A stretch of 64,000 nucleotides of DNA from Gaiellaceae bacterium (GTDB lineage Bacteria; Actinomycetota; Thermoleophilia; Gaiellales; Gaiellaceae): NCBI GenBank assembly GCA_030446625.1, contig JAUJMY010000008.1, forward strand, positions 1 to 64,000, in the 5' to 3' direction. Positions within the stretch are counted from its first letter, which is position 1, and the number at the start of each line of letters is the position of its first letter. Under the pieces are notes generated by a model. The model had not been told where the DNA came from and searched no databases. It saw only the letters and a list, made by a program, of their open reading frames with translations. Positions 29,733 through 37,541 of the stretch are shown here, piece after piece. The position numbers were made by a program, and so were the translations under genes.

Positions 29733-30673
29733 GGCACGACTGCGGCTTTCAGCAGGTCGGGCGGCGGGTCTGCGAAGAGCGCCGGGAGCTGCTCGAGCGG
29801 CACGCGGTGCGTGATCAGGCGCTCCCACGGGTACGCGCCGCTCGCGAGGAACGCGAGCGCGGCCCGGAAGTGCCGCGGCGTATGGTGGAACGCGCCCTGG
29901 AGGGTCAGCTCCTCGTAGTGGAGGCGGTACGCGTCGACCGCCAGCTGCGCGCCCTCCTCGCGCCCGCCGAAGAAGACGACGCGGCCGCCCGGGCGCACGA
30001 GCTTGAGCGCGGTGCGCCAGCTCTCGTCCGTCCCTGCGGCCTCGATGAGGACGTCCGCACCGCGACCGTCACCGGGCTCGGCGCCGAATTCGCGCGCCAG
30101 CTCGCGCCGCTCGGGCCGCCGGGCGACGCCGACGGGCCACCCGCCGGCGTCGGCGACGCAAGCGCAGAGCAGCAGCCCGATCGAGCCGAGCCCGACGATT
30201 GCGACGGTCTCTCCCGCCTCGACCGCGGCCACGTCCACGCCGTGCAGGCAGCACGCGAGCGGCTCGGCGAGCGCGGCCACGCGCGCAGGCAGCCGATCCG
30301 GCACGGGCAGGACGTTGACGCGTGCGATGCGCGCGGGGACGAGCACGAACTCGGCGTACGCGCCGTTCAGGAACTCGAGGCTCTCGCAGAGCGTCTCCTG
30401 CTTCCGCTCGCACGCGGGGCACGCGCCGCACGGGGCCGAGTTCGCGACGACGACGCGGCGCCCGCTCGCGACGTCGTAGCCGCAGAGCTCGTGCCCGAAC
30501 GCGCTCGGCAGCTCGCCCAGCAGTCGCGGGTGCCCGCGGCGGAACGTCTTCAGGTCGGTCCCGTCCGTCAGGGCGGTCTCCACCTGGACGAGCAGCTCGC
30601 CGTCGCCCGGCTCCGGCCGCGGCACCTCCTCCACCCGCAGGTCGCCGGGGCCGTGGAACCTGATCGCTCTCAC
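29729..30673 (-). CDS. Zinc-dependent medium-chain alcohol dehydrogenase
   Basis: A 314-residue MDR enzyme. The structural zinc site is intact (CGACPACERKQETLC), GHELCG gives the catalytic His/Glu, and VAIVGLGSIGLLLC is the NAD(P) Rossmann motif. The usual first catalytic ligand (CGTD) reads DGTD, an Asp-for-Cys swap known in some halophilic glucose dehydrogenases. GTG 30673 overlaps the nucleotidyltransferase stop (GTGA). It is the last gene of a four-gene minus-strand operon that also begins with an ADH. Confidence 0.88.
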   Translation of the reverse strand: MRAIRFHGPGDLRVEEVPRPEPGDGELLVQVETALTDGTDLKTFRRGHPRLLGELPSAFGHELCGYDVASGRRVVVANSAPCGACPACERKQETLCESLEFLNGAYAEFVLVPARIARVNVLPVPDRLPARVAALAEPLACCLHGVDVAAVEAGETVAIVGLGSIGLLLCACVADAGGWPVGVARRPERRELAREFGAEPGDGRGADVLIEAAGTDESWRTALKLVRPGGRVVFFGGREEGAQLAVDAYRLHYEELTLQGAFHHTPRHFRAALAFLASGAYPWERLITHRVPLEQLPALFADPPPDLLKAAVVP

Positions 30674-31191
30674 GAAGCCGTGGCTGCGTCGACGCTGTCG
30701 CGGAAGGCGGCCGGGTCGATTGCGGGGAAGCGGTATAGCCGAGGCTCGATCTCTTCGAAGAAGCGGCGCAGACGATCTGGCGCGACGAGCCCCCGGTCGA
30801 TCAGCGCTCCGACGTCCTCGAGGTCCTGCGCGTGGCGGCGCTCGAGCTTCGCCAGCGCCTGCGAGTACGGATCGAAGTGCCGGAACGTCAGCAGTCCCTC
30901 GCGGGCGGCGAACGGGCTCCGCTCCTCCCACCCCGCGGGCAGCGGGACGAAGTCGGCCGGTGACGCGAGCTCGACGTTGATCCGCAGCTCGTCCTTGAGC
31001 GCGGGAATCGCGCGCAGCAGCTCGTCCTGCTCCGGATCGAGCGCGACGTCGACGTCGATCGTCGTCGTGCGCCAGCCCCACAGGACTGCCGTCGCGCCGC
31101 CGGTCAGGTAACAGACGCCGTCGCGCGGAGCGGCGCGCCCGAGCCGCGACATGAACCCCCGTATGCGCTCGGCGTCCGCCCGCTCACGCAC
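30670..31191 (-). CDS. Nucleotidyltransferase-like protein (DUF6036/MNT-like)
   Basis: A 173-residue protein with a minimal-nucleotidyltransferase look: LTGGATAVLWGW followed by TTIDVDVAL, where GG and DxD would bind nucleotide and metal. The rest is helical (HAQDLEDVGALIDRG). Such proteins occur as antitoxin or toxin partners and as resistance enzymes. Here it sits between two alcohol dehydrogenases with an upstream 96-residue protein overlapping by 8 bases. The role is unknown. Confidence 0.65.
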   Translation of the reverse strand: MRERADAERIRGFMSRLGRAAPRDGVCYLTGGATAVLWGWRTTTIDVDVALDPEQDELLRAIPALKDELRINVELASPADFVPLPAGWEERSPFAAREGLLTFRHFDPYSQALAKLERRHAQDLEDVGALIDRGLVAPDRLRRFFEEIEPRLYRFPAIDPAAFRDSVDAATAS

Positions 31192-31474
31192 GCGGACGGG
31201 ATCCTCGGGCCGCGCGCTCGAAGCTGACGAGCCGCCGCACCAGCGCGTTGTACCGCGAATGAGCTGCGTCGCCGTGCTCGTTCCGCAGCAGCTCGTACAG
31301 CCGGTGCTCGGGCGACGGCAGCGGCTCCGACAGCTCGACGCCGAGACGCCTGAGCCGCGGCGCGCCGATCGAGACGAGCAGCGACTCGACCGACTCGACG
31401 CCGCGTGCGAGGTCGGCGGTGCCGCGAGCGACGAGATCTGCCCCCGGCAGAAGCCCTGTCTGCTCCTCGTCCAC
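31184..31474 (-). CDS. Small hypothetical protein upstream of the nucleotidyltransferase
   Basis: A 96-residue protein, mostly helical, with a C-terminal basic end (RYNALVRRLVSFERAARG) and the block PSPEHRLYELLRNEHGDAAHSRYN. I do not recognise the family. The start GTG 31474 follows a TACCGT -10-like element by 6 bases, and it lies 17 bp after the upstream ADH stop. The overlap with the nucleotidyltransferase gene suggests the two proteins act together, possibly as a toxin-antitoxin-like pair. That is inference from layout only. Confidence 0.55.
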   Translation of the reverse strand: MDEEQTGLLPGADLVARGTADLARGVESVESLLVSIGAPRLRRLGVELSEPLPSPEHRLYELLRNEHGDAAHSRYNALVRRLVSFERAARGSRPRA

Positions 31475-31491
31475 AGCCTGACGGTACCGCC

Positions 31492-32337
31492 TCAGGGCGT
31501 GAAGACGACCTTCAGCGCGCGCCGGCTGCGATAGCGCTCGAGCCCCTCCGCGAAGCGCTCGAGCGGCAGGACGTCGATCGGCGGCAGGTCGAGCGTGGGG
31601 AGGAGGTCGATGGCGGCGCGCATGTGCCGCGGGGTCGCGGAGCGCGAGCCGACGACGTGCAACTCGCGCCGGTAGACGTCGTCGAGGTCGAGCGGGCCCG
31701 CGGGCGCGAAGACGAGGACCGTGCCGCCGGGCGCGACATGACGGGCCGCGTCCGCTCCTCCGCCGGGCGCGCACGCGACGGCGGCGTCGACCTCTCTGTT
31801 AGGCGTTCGTCCGCCGCGCGCCGGGTCGGCGTCGAGCGCGTAGACGTGGTCGCCTCGCCGCCGCAGCACCTCCTCGAAGAGCCTCCCGACGAACCCGTGC
31901 CCGACGATCAGCACTCGCCCCCGCGGCACCCGCTCCGCCCCGCGCAGCACGCACGCGAGCGGCTCCGCGAGCGTCGCTGTCGCGTCGTCGACGCCGTCCG
32001 GCAGCTCGAGCGTCTCCCGCGCCCGCGCGCGCTCGGCGAAGCCGCCGGGGACGATGGTCGCGGCGCGGAATGCCTCGCAGGTCGACTCGTGCCCCGCGCG
32101 GCAGCGGTCGCACTCGCCGCACGGCAGGTGGTGGACGAGCGCGACGCGGCGACCGTCCTCGGCCACGGCGACCACCTCGTGGCCGAGCACCGTCCCCGCC
32201 GGCGCGCGGCCGAGCTTCTCGACGTCCGACCCGCAGAGCCCGCAGGCGAGGACGCGCACGAGCTCGCCGTCGCCGTCGGGTTCCGGGACGTCCGTCAGCG
32301 CGGGCTGCCCTGCGGCGTCCAGAACGATCGCGCGCAC
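31492..32337 (-). CDS. Zinc-dependent medium-chain alcohol dehydrogenase
   Basis: A 281-residue MDR oxidoreductase with full catalytic zinc ligands (CGLCGSDVEKLG, LGHEVV), the structural zinc site CGECDRCRAGHESTC, and the Rossmann motif VLIVGHGFVGRLFEE. It is shorter than usual (about 340) because the cofactor domain is compact. The substrate is unknown. GTG 32337 follows TAGAGT by 7 bases. It opens an operon running ADH, 96-residue protein, nucleotidyltransferase, second ADH. Confidence 0.87.
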   Translation of the reverse strand: MRAIVLDAAGQPALTDVPEPDGDGELVRVLACGLCGSDVEKLGRAPAGTVLGHEVVAVAEDGRRVALVHHLPCGECDRCRAGHESTCEAFRAATIVPGGFAERARARETLELPDGVDDATATLAEPLACVLRGAERVPRGRVLIVGHGFVGRLFEEVLRRRGDHVYALDADPARGGRTPNREVDAAVACAPGGGADAARHVAPGGTVLVFAPAGPLDLDDVYRRELHVVGSRSATPRHMRAAIDLLPTLDLPPIDVLPLERFAEGLERYRSRRALKVVFTP

Positions 32338-32358
32338 GCGCTAGACTCTAGGCCGCAC

Positions 32359-32431
32359 GGGGCTATAGCTCAGCTGGGAGAGCGCCTGGATCGCACCCAG
32401 GAGGTCGGCGGTTCGAGTCCGCCTAGCTCCA
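32359..32431 (+). tRNA. tRNA-Ala(CGC)
   Basis: A standard 73-base tRNA with acceptor GGGGCTA/TAGCTCC including the G3-U70 alanine identity pair, D-arm GCTC...GAGC, anticodon loop ATCGCAC (anticodon CGC) and T-loop TTCGAGT. The discriminator is A and CCA is not encoded. Its 3' part recurs at 37.0 and 48.0 kb, marking it as an integration target. Confidence 0.96.
32389..32431 (+). repeat. att copy 1, within tRNA-Ala(CGC)
   Basis: The 43 bases from the anticodon loop to the discriminator are identical to 48029-48071. The sub-stretch 32405-32435 is identical to 37032-37062. This is the left boundary of the island. Confidence 0.9.
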
Positions 32432-32437
32432 CCTACC

Positions 32438-32465
32438 AACCCCTGCTAAAGCGGGGGTTTTCTTT
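32438..32465 (+). terminator. Terminator after tRNA-Ala
   Basis: AACCCCTGC pairs with GCGGGGGTT (one T-G wobble) over a TAAA loop and is followed by TTCTTT. It is a canonical intrinsic terminator seven bases after the tRNA. It lies inside the integrated element, so the element supplies the tRNA terminator. Confidence 0.75.
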
Positions 32466-32541
32466 GGGGGCGCCCGCTCCGGTGGTGGTTCGTTCTACCG
32501 TCCTCATACCACCCGCGCCGCATCCTACGGCGCGTCGGAAG

Positions 32542-32565
32542 CCGGGCATTCAACGCCCGGGTTTT
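32542..32565 (+). terminator. Second hairpin near the left end of the island
   Basis: CCGGGC pairs with GCCCGG over ATTCAAC and is followed by GTTTT. A diverged copy of this sequence (GGGCATTCAA...CCGGGTTT...GGGGGGTCG) appears at about 37228-37258, after att copy 2. Confidence 0.5.
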
Positions 32566-32617
32566 AGGGGGGGTCGCTCGGGCAGCTTTCGGCGCGTCCG
32601 GCTCCGGATTGTCTGCT

Positions 32618-33676
32618 GTGGAGCCAAAGCGCGCGATCGGACGCGGGCTGTCCGGAGCAGACCGTAACGTCGTCTACCTGGTCAATGATTTCGAGAAAAA
32701 CATAAGCGTGGGCGGGCTTGGTTCAGGTCGGCCGCCGTCGAGCGACAGGCCGTTCGTGGAGGAACTCGCCAGGGTGTCTGTAACGGCTGTGTACGGCCGC
32801 GGCCGGCGAGGAGATGCGCCTGTTGTCCTAGTGGCCGACGCGCTCGGGCGGCCGGTGGTGACGATCGAGTTCGCGCCGAGGAAGAGGTTTTTTCTTGCGG
32901 CCGTTGTCGTGGCGCGCGAGGACCGAGATGTGGTGCGAGCATCGCTGCCAAGCGTGTCGGTTTCGTCGACGAGCCTCCACCGTGGCGGGCGACGTTTGTG
33001 GTTTCACTGCACTCGCGCCGACTGTTCTCGCCGCTCGGGGGTGTTGTACTTCGACGGCGAACGCCTCGTCTGCGGACGGTGCGTACGGATCCGCTATGCG
33101 AGTCAGTACCCACACGCGCGAGCTCGGGCACGGAATCAGTCCGGGTCTGCGCCTACCGTTCGCGGTGTGGAGGATCTCCGAAAGGAAGCGTGGGAGTACT
33201 GGTACCGGCGCGGACGCGCCGCGCTGCGTGAAGGTATGCATGAGGAGGCGCTGCGCCACTTCAACCGGATGCCGCTCACGGGAGACGGCCGCGATCACTT
33301 GCGAGACTTAGAGATCGCGCGAGCTTTCGCCGCGGACGAGGAGCGCGAGGCGGAGTCGATCACGCTGATCAAGCACGTGCTCCGGGAGTGCGATGACGGC
33401 GCCGTCCGCCGTGCGGCATCGCTGCAGCTCGCGCGCGTCTACGAAGGCAGCGCAGGAGAACTTCACTCCGGAACGCGTTACGCGTCGGCGATCGCCGTCC
33501 TCGAGGACTACCTCGCTAGAGCGGGATGTCACGATGCGGCGGTCGAGTACGCGCTCGAACGGCTGGAGCACAAGCGAAGGCGGCCGCTCGCGCGCGCAGG
33601 CGAGGAGCTCGACCTCGAGCTTGCGGCGCTGAACGCGGACGGCCGCGGCGGGCGCGGCTGGAGCATGCGCCGGTAG
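32618..33676 (+). CDS. Zinc-ribbon protein with GGLGSGR N-terminus and TPR-like tail
   Basis: A 352-residue ORF. Near residue 32 it has GGLGSGRP, and at about 125-165 a Cys pattern FHCTRADC...LVCGRC followed by RIRYASQ. I have a recollection of this combination in small proteins of integrative elements, but the identification is unsure. Residues 190-340 are helical (EEALRHFNRMPLTG, HVLRECDDGAVRRAASLQLARVY) and may be TPR-like. The two halves could be separate genes read together. The start is unsure: GTG 32618 is used, and GTG 32708 just before GGLGSGR is as likely. Confidence 0.45.
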   Translation: MEPKRAIGRGLSGADRNVVYLVNDFEKNISVGGLGSGRPPSSDRPFVEELARVSVTAVYGRGRRGDAPVVLVADALGRPVVTIEFAPRKRFFLAAVVVAREDRDVVRASLPSVSVSSTSLHRGGRRLWFHCTRADCSRRSGVLYFDGERLVCGRCVRIRYASQYPHARARARNQSGSAPTVRGVEDLRKEAWEYWYRRGRAALREGMHEEALRHFNRMPLTGDGRDHLRDLEIARAFAADEEREAESITLIKHVLRECDDGAVRRAASLQLARVYEGSAGELHSGTRYASAIAVLEDYLARAGCHDAAVEYALERLEHKRRRPLARAGEELDLELAALNADGRGGRGWSMRR

Positions 33677-34078
33677 AGCGCGGAGCCGCTCCGGCGCATT
33701 GGCCCTCCGGCCGCGCGATCAAAATGCAAGCCCGACAAGAGCAGATCGCGGGGCGCTGCGCTAACAGCCCGGGCCGCGGCGCGTGCTCGCTACCGGAGCC
33801 AGGTCGACGGTCCGCTCGACCGGGTCCGCCGGACGTACACGCGCGGCGAGTTCGGGGACACCGGGTGTAGCCGCCAGCAGCGCGAACGCCCGCGAGACCG
33901 CTGTCGAATTCAATCCCGCGCTCGGGCCGTCACAGAGGATGTGCGCAGGCCCGACATCCGCGTGGACGACGGCGACGCCGACGTTCGTCGAGCGCCGTTG
34001 CCGTGGCTCGTCGTACAGACCGAACCGGCAGCGGCTCCGAATACGGGACACTGCGGCGACGTCGTCGGCGTTAGTCGT
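33677..34078. other. 402-bp stretch without a confident gene
   Basis: The only candidate is a minus-strand frame at 33761-34051 (96 codons from GTG, with YDEPRQRRSTNVGVAVVHADVG and SRAFALLAATPGVPELAARV). It has sensible composition but no Shine-Dalgarno, family or clear promoter. It would follow the small zinc-finger ORF at 34079-34291 by 27 bp. I leave it unannotated as a CDS. Confidence 0.4.
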
Positions 34079-34291
34079 TCACGCCCCGCCGTCGACGAAC
34101 CTCGGTGGCGTCTCTGCAAGCTCGGCGGCTTTGACGCACCGTAAGTGAGCGAACGCGCCTGTCGGTTTGACCTCGACGACCTTGTCGACGATCACGGCGT
34201 TCGCCCACCCTGAGACCTGGCGTGTCGTCGTGGGCGCGTCAGGGTCGACCGGTTGGTTGCAGAACGGACACGTGTGCTCGTCACTTGTCAT
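34079..34291 (-). CDS. Small zinc-finger protein
   Basis: A 70-residue protein with CPFCNQPVDP near the N-terminus and LRC after about 40 residues, giving a C-x2-C...H-x2-C type metal site (AHLRC). The middle reads SGWANAVIVDKVVEVKPTGAFAH. Short proteins of this kind are common in mobile elements. The ATG is preceded by GAGGAG with correct spacing, which supports translation. The function is unknown. Confidence 0.6.
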   Translation of the reverse strand: MTSDEHTCPFCNQPVDPDAPTTTRQVSGWANAVIVDKVVEVKPTGAFAHLRCVKAAELAETPPRFVDGGA

Positions 34292-34489
34292 CTTCAGCTC
34301 CTCCCGTCGTCGCCGCCAAGCTTCTCACGTAGCGTCGCGAGCGGCACGCTGATCCTGGCGAAGTCGTTCCGCCCACCTCGACGCTGTTGGTACGTGGGTG
34401 TCGAGTTCGTCAACATGCAGGCGGAGCGTCCCTGGCACTACGTTCGCCCACTTCACACGGGCATCATGCCGCAGGTCGTCGTGGCCGTT

Positions 34490-34697
34490 TGCGATCATCG
34501 AACGGACCGACGCCCTGAACTGGCAGGGCGACGCGCTCTGCGACCTGGCCGAGGTGCTGCACGCCGCCGGCCGCAGCGACGAAGCCGCCGCCACGCTCGA
34601 GCAGGCGCTCGAGCGCTACGAGCGCAAGAAGAACCTCCCCATGGCCGCGCAGGTGCGAGAGCGGCTGGCGGCGCGGCGGAAAGAAGAGCCCGTTTGA
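34490..34697 (+). pseudogene. C-terminal remnant of an adenylate-cyclase/TPR-type regulator (1)
   Basis: About 66 residues, IIERTDALNWQGDALCDLAEVLHAAG...EAAATLEQALERYERKKNLPMAAQVRERL, match the usual C-terminal TPR end of large actinobacterial cyclase/ATPase-TPR regulators. Nothing upstream in the frame resembles the remaining protein, so about 90 percent of the gene is gone. Confidence 0.6.
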
Positions 34698-34712
34698 TTT
34701 ACGGGCGAGGGA

Positions 34713-35070
34713 TGCCCCCGGCCGTCCTCGCGGTGCGCGCCAGTAATTGCGCCAGCACGCCGCTAGGTCGATCGGATTGGTCGCCTGTCTTCGAGCTGCT
34801 CGAGCAAACTCCGGCGCTCACTCTCTGGACGCGCGCAAGCCGTGCCCTCCTCGCGGGTGACTACGCCGCGGCGGCCGACACGTTTTAGGAGATCGGCGAC
34901 CTCAACGCCGAGGCGGAAGCACGGCTGCTCGCAGGCGAGCAGCTCGTGGCCGAAGGGCGGCGCCCAGAGGCCGACGAGCAGCTGGAGAAGGCATTCGCTT
35001 TCTTCCGCCCCCGCTGGCGCGACGCGCTACGTCCGGGAGGCCGAGGCGCTGCTCTCGAGACGGGTCGGGG
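34713..35070 (+). pseudogene. C-terminal remnant of an adenylate-cyclase/TPR-type regulator (2)
   Basis: A second, different C-terminal TPR end of the same superfamily. It runs TLWTRASRALLAGDYAAAADTF, then an in-frame TAG (34886-34888), then EIGDLNAEAEARLLAGEQLVAEGRRPEADEQLEKAFAFF. A frameshift near 35010 moves it into GATRYVREAEALLSRRV. One stop plus one frameshift within 100 codons shows decay. It lies directly after the first remnant, so a cluster of regulators was lost here. Confidence 0.65.
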
Positions 35071-35295
35071 GCCGCACGTCCGCCGGTCGGCAGGCGTTCT
35101 CCCGGTCACGTCGCCAGGCCCGCCCCGAACTGCTGGCATCTTCGAAGGCGCTTCCGCTGCTGCTGTCAGCTCCGACCGACAACACCGCGGTCGCGACGCC
35201 GGGCTTTCGACGTAGCACGTCGTATCCCCCGACGCGGCGGCGGCGAGCAGGAGCACGAGCCGACCACGGTTCGCCGAGCGCGGCGACGGACAGCT

Positions 35296-35739
35296 TTAGA
35301 CGGTGGTCCCGGCCAGCTCCGGCATCATGCCGAGCTGCGTCGCGATCGTCATCCCGTCGTAGTAGTCGCGACTTTCGACAATCTTGCCGTCCTGCACCTT
35401 GACGACGGTGCAGAAGTGAAGCTCCATTTGGCGCCCTGTAGGCGGTACGTCGCCACCCGGAGTCTTCAGCGGCCCCGAGTGAGTGCCACGTCCGACTGCC
35501 TCGGCAAATCCCCAGTCTCCCGACGACACGACGTTGAGCACTTCGAGGTTGGCGTCGGGAAAAGCTGTCAGCCAGCCCTCGGCGTTCTTCCTCGCACCCT
35601 CGGGGCCACGGAACTTCTCGCCCGAGGCGACGTCGGTCAGCTCGAAATTGTCGGCAGTGAGCGCCTCGATCGCGTCGTAGTCCTTGCTGTTGAGCGCTTC
35701 GAACAGCTTCCGAATGATGCTGCTGCTGTCTTCGGCCAT
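35296..35739 (-). CDS. SnoaL-like / ester-cyclase family protein
   Basis: A 147-residue cone-shaped alpha+beta-barrel protein. IIRKLFEALNSKDYDAIEALTADNFEL is the typical helical start, followed by RGPEGARKNAEGWLTAFPDANLEVL and the strand LHFCTVVKVQDGKIVESRDYYD with GMTIATQLGMM. Members are polyketide cyclases, ester cyclases or binding proteins. The ATG has GAGGAGGG at good spacing. It seems intact and lies in the same orientation as the TGA-containing redoxin gene upstream. Confidence 0.8.
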   Translation of the reverse strand: MAEDSSSIIRKLFEALNSKDYDAIEALTADNFELTDVASGEKFRGPEGARKNAEGWLTAFPDANLEVLNVVSSGDWGFAEAVGRGTHSGPLKTPGGDVPPTGRQMELHFCTVVKVQDGKIVESRDYYDGMTIATQLGMMPELAGTTV

Positions 35740-35865
35740 TTGCCCTCCTCTTTCACGGTCATGGCGCCGCGCTCGGCCGGCCGACCCTACGCCTCCGATC
35801 GAGCGCAAGCAAGCGTACGGGCGACCCCATCAGCATCCGGATCGGCACAAAACCCTTCCTCACGC

Positions 35866-36855
35866 TCACAAGCCGGGTGGCGGGGGGTAGTACTCGCCCG
35901 GCGGCGTGGCCTCCACGGCGGCCCGGAACTGCTCGGCGGCGTCGGTGGGTTGCTCGAGCGCGAGCGCCTGACGGCGGAAGTTCCAGCTCCTCGGCCGCAG
36001 GCGCACTGCCTCCGCAAAGTGCCGGTGCGCGTCGAGACCACGGTCGTGGAGGTAGACGCCCAGGCGGAAGTGGGCCGCAGCGAGACTCTCGCCGGCCTCC
36101 GGCAGCGGCAGGTTCAGTGCGTGCTCCCCCGCAAGCACCCATGCACGGATCGCATCGAGATAGGCGGCACGTGTGCGCCGCTGCTGGGCGCGGCCCGTCT
36201 CGGTCAGTGTGCGTGTCTCGGGGTCGATCTCCGTCCGCCACGCCTCGCTCGCCCCCGCCGTCTCGGTCGGTCGGACAACAGCGCCGTGCTCATCGATCCA
36301 GACGGCGCTCGGGACGTTGACCATCCCGTAGAGCTCCGCGACGAGGTGCCGTGTGTCGATCAGGCACGGGTACGTCGGCTCGGCCTGGCGGATCCACTCC
36401 TCCGTTGCCTCCGCACCGCTCGCGTCCAGCGCGACTGCGATCGGGGTGAACGCCTCTTTCTCGAGCTCGCGGTGGAGTGCCTGCCACACGGGCAGGTCAT
36501 GGCGGCATCCTCACCAGGACGCCCAGCTGACGAGCAGCACTTTCATGCCGCGGTAGTCGGTCAGCGAGTGCAGGTGGCCGTCGAGATCGGGCAGCGTGAA
36601 GTCGGGAGCGTCCATCGAGCCGGTAGCACGCTGCGGTTCGCCGAACGCCCATATGTCTCCCTCGCGCGCTACGGGCTGGCCGAGGCGCTTCGCGAAGGCG
36701 GCGAGATCGACGCGGCCATTTGCGAGCGGGAACGGGACACACAACTCGCCGCGGCAGAGGCCCTCGGGCTTGGCGACCCAGCCGATCCCCTCCGGCTCGA
36801 CGAGAAGGCTCGGCGACTCGAACGGTTCGCCTACGCCGTAGATGATCGTGGCCAC
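35866..36855 (-). CDS. Redoxin-TPR protein with in-frame TGA at the redox-active site: candidate selenoprotein
   Basis: A thioredoxin-fold redoxin (about 329 residues including the TGA) that is continuous in one frame on both sides of a single TGA at 36511-36513. Upstream are an N-terminal domain (VAKPEGLCRGELCVPF) and the redoxin start APDFTLPDLDGHLHSLTDYRG-KVLLVSWASW. Then comes TGA, then GCRHDLPVWQALHRELE, FTPIAVALDAS, VPSAVWIDEHGAVV and a helical TPR-like tail. The TGA sits exactly where redoxins have their catalytic Cys (W-[C]-G-C). A hairpin starting 14 bases downstream fits a bacterial SECIS. The start GTG 36855 is tentative. The alternative is a pseudogene, since neighbours are decayed and no sel genes are in the window. 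Confidence 0.6.
36480..36513 (-). promoter_or_regulatory. TGA codon and SECIS-like hairpin
   Basis: On the minus strand, TGA (36513-36511) is followed 14 bases later by CCTGCC-CGTGT-GGCAGG (36496-36480), a 6-bp perfect stem with a 5-base loop containing G in its first two positions. The loop begins 20 bases after TGA, within the 16-37 base range reported for bacterial SECIS elements. No experimental or computed folding is available. Confidence 0.45.
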
Positions 36856-37031
36856 GCGACCAAGCCTGCCAGACGACGGTCGTTGGTGGCGGAATCGTTC
36901 GCCGGCGTCGATCCAGGCGGCTTCGCGCGCCTGTCTCGGTTGTCTGAATGACGATGATCGCGATCCCGGCCACGGCCGCCACTCCACCCGCGCCCACGTC
37001 GAACTCAGGCCCCCGTGATCGCGACCAGGAT

Positions 37032-37062
37032 TCGGCGGTTCGAGTCCGCCTAGCTCCACCTA
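37032..37062 (+). repeat. att copy 2 (3' end of tRNA-Ala(CGC))
   Basis: 31 bases are identical to 32405-32435 of the tRNA-Ala locus, including five bases beyond the tRNA end (ACCTA). The preceding bases (37021-37031) are a diverged copy of the anticodon arm. There is no D-arm, so this is an attachment-site duplicate. Confidence 0.85.
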
Positions 37063-37541
37063 AAACCGCTGCGCAGGACGGGTTCGCATCGCGAGCTCGC
37101 GTCGCGCCTACGTCCGGTCTACCGTCGTTCTACCGGCACGGCGGCGAGGATTCGCCGCGGCTCCTCAACCCGCGACCGCAGCCGTCACGCTGATGGCCGC
37201 GCGGACGGGCTACGTGCTCGAAAAGGTGGGCATTCAAGGGCCGGGTTTGGGGGGGTCGGACCATCGAGCGGACGCTCCGTTCGGAGGGTGTCGCGGACGT
37301 GGAGATCGAGGTGCGCGCGTGGGACGAACATCACCGCCGGACGGCTCGGCTTGGTCGCCGCTTCCCGGGACGGGAGAGCGTATCGTTGTCTCAATTGACA
37401 ACAAGGGCGTGCCTGCTTCTGCTTACTCGGCCGGTGGGCACCCGCGCGGCGCGAGCACTGTCGTTAGAGCCTCTGGCGGAGCGATCCGGACAGAGCCCGG
37501 GGCCCGCGTCGAGAGCGCGACAGCTTCCCGTGCGCCCGGCT
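37063..37541. other. Left end of island B without a clear gene
   Basis: It holds the diverged copy of the island left-end sequence (about 37228-37258) and TCTACCGTC at 37118-37126, also seen near the other att copies. Plus-strand open frames here (for example 37193-37576) have arginine-rich, low-information translations and no start signals, so I treat them as non-coding. Confidence 0.5.

Larger units (their letters stand above)
32432..37062. mobile_element. Island A: decayed element between att copies 1 and 2
   Basis: About 4.6 kb bounded by tRNA-Ala(CGC) and a second copy of its 3' end. It contains a zinc-ribbon/TPR-like ORF, a small zinc-finger ORF, two C-terminal remnants of cyclase/TPR genes, a SnoaL-like gene and a redoxin gene interrupted by TGA. 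Coding density is low and no integrase is present. The boundary repeats plus remnant genes support an old integration that lost its recombinase. Confidence 0.65.

Noticed and set aside
28043-31111. 1022-codon plus-strand open frame
   Set aside because: It is antisense to the winged-helix gene and the ADH gene and overlaps the O-methyltransferase in another frame. The translation is Arg/Glu/Leu-rich without domains, a GC-driven artefact.
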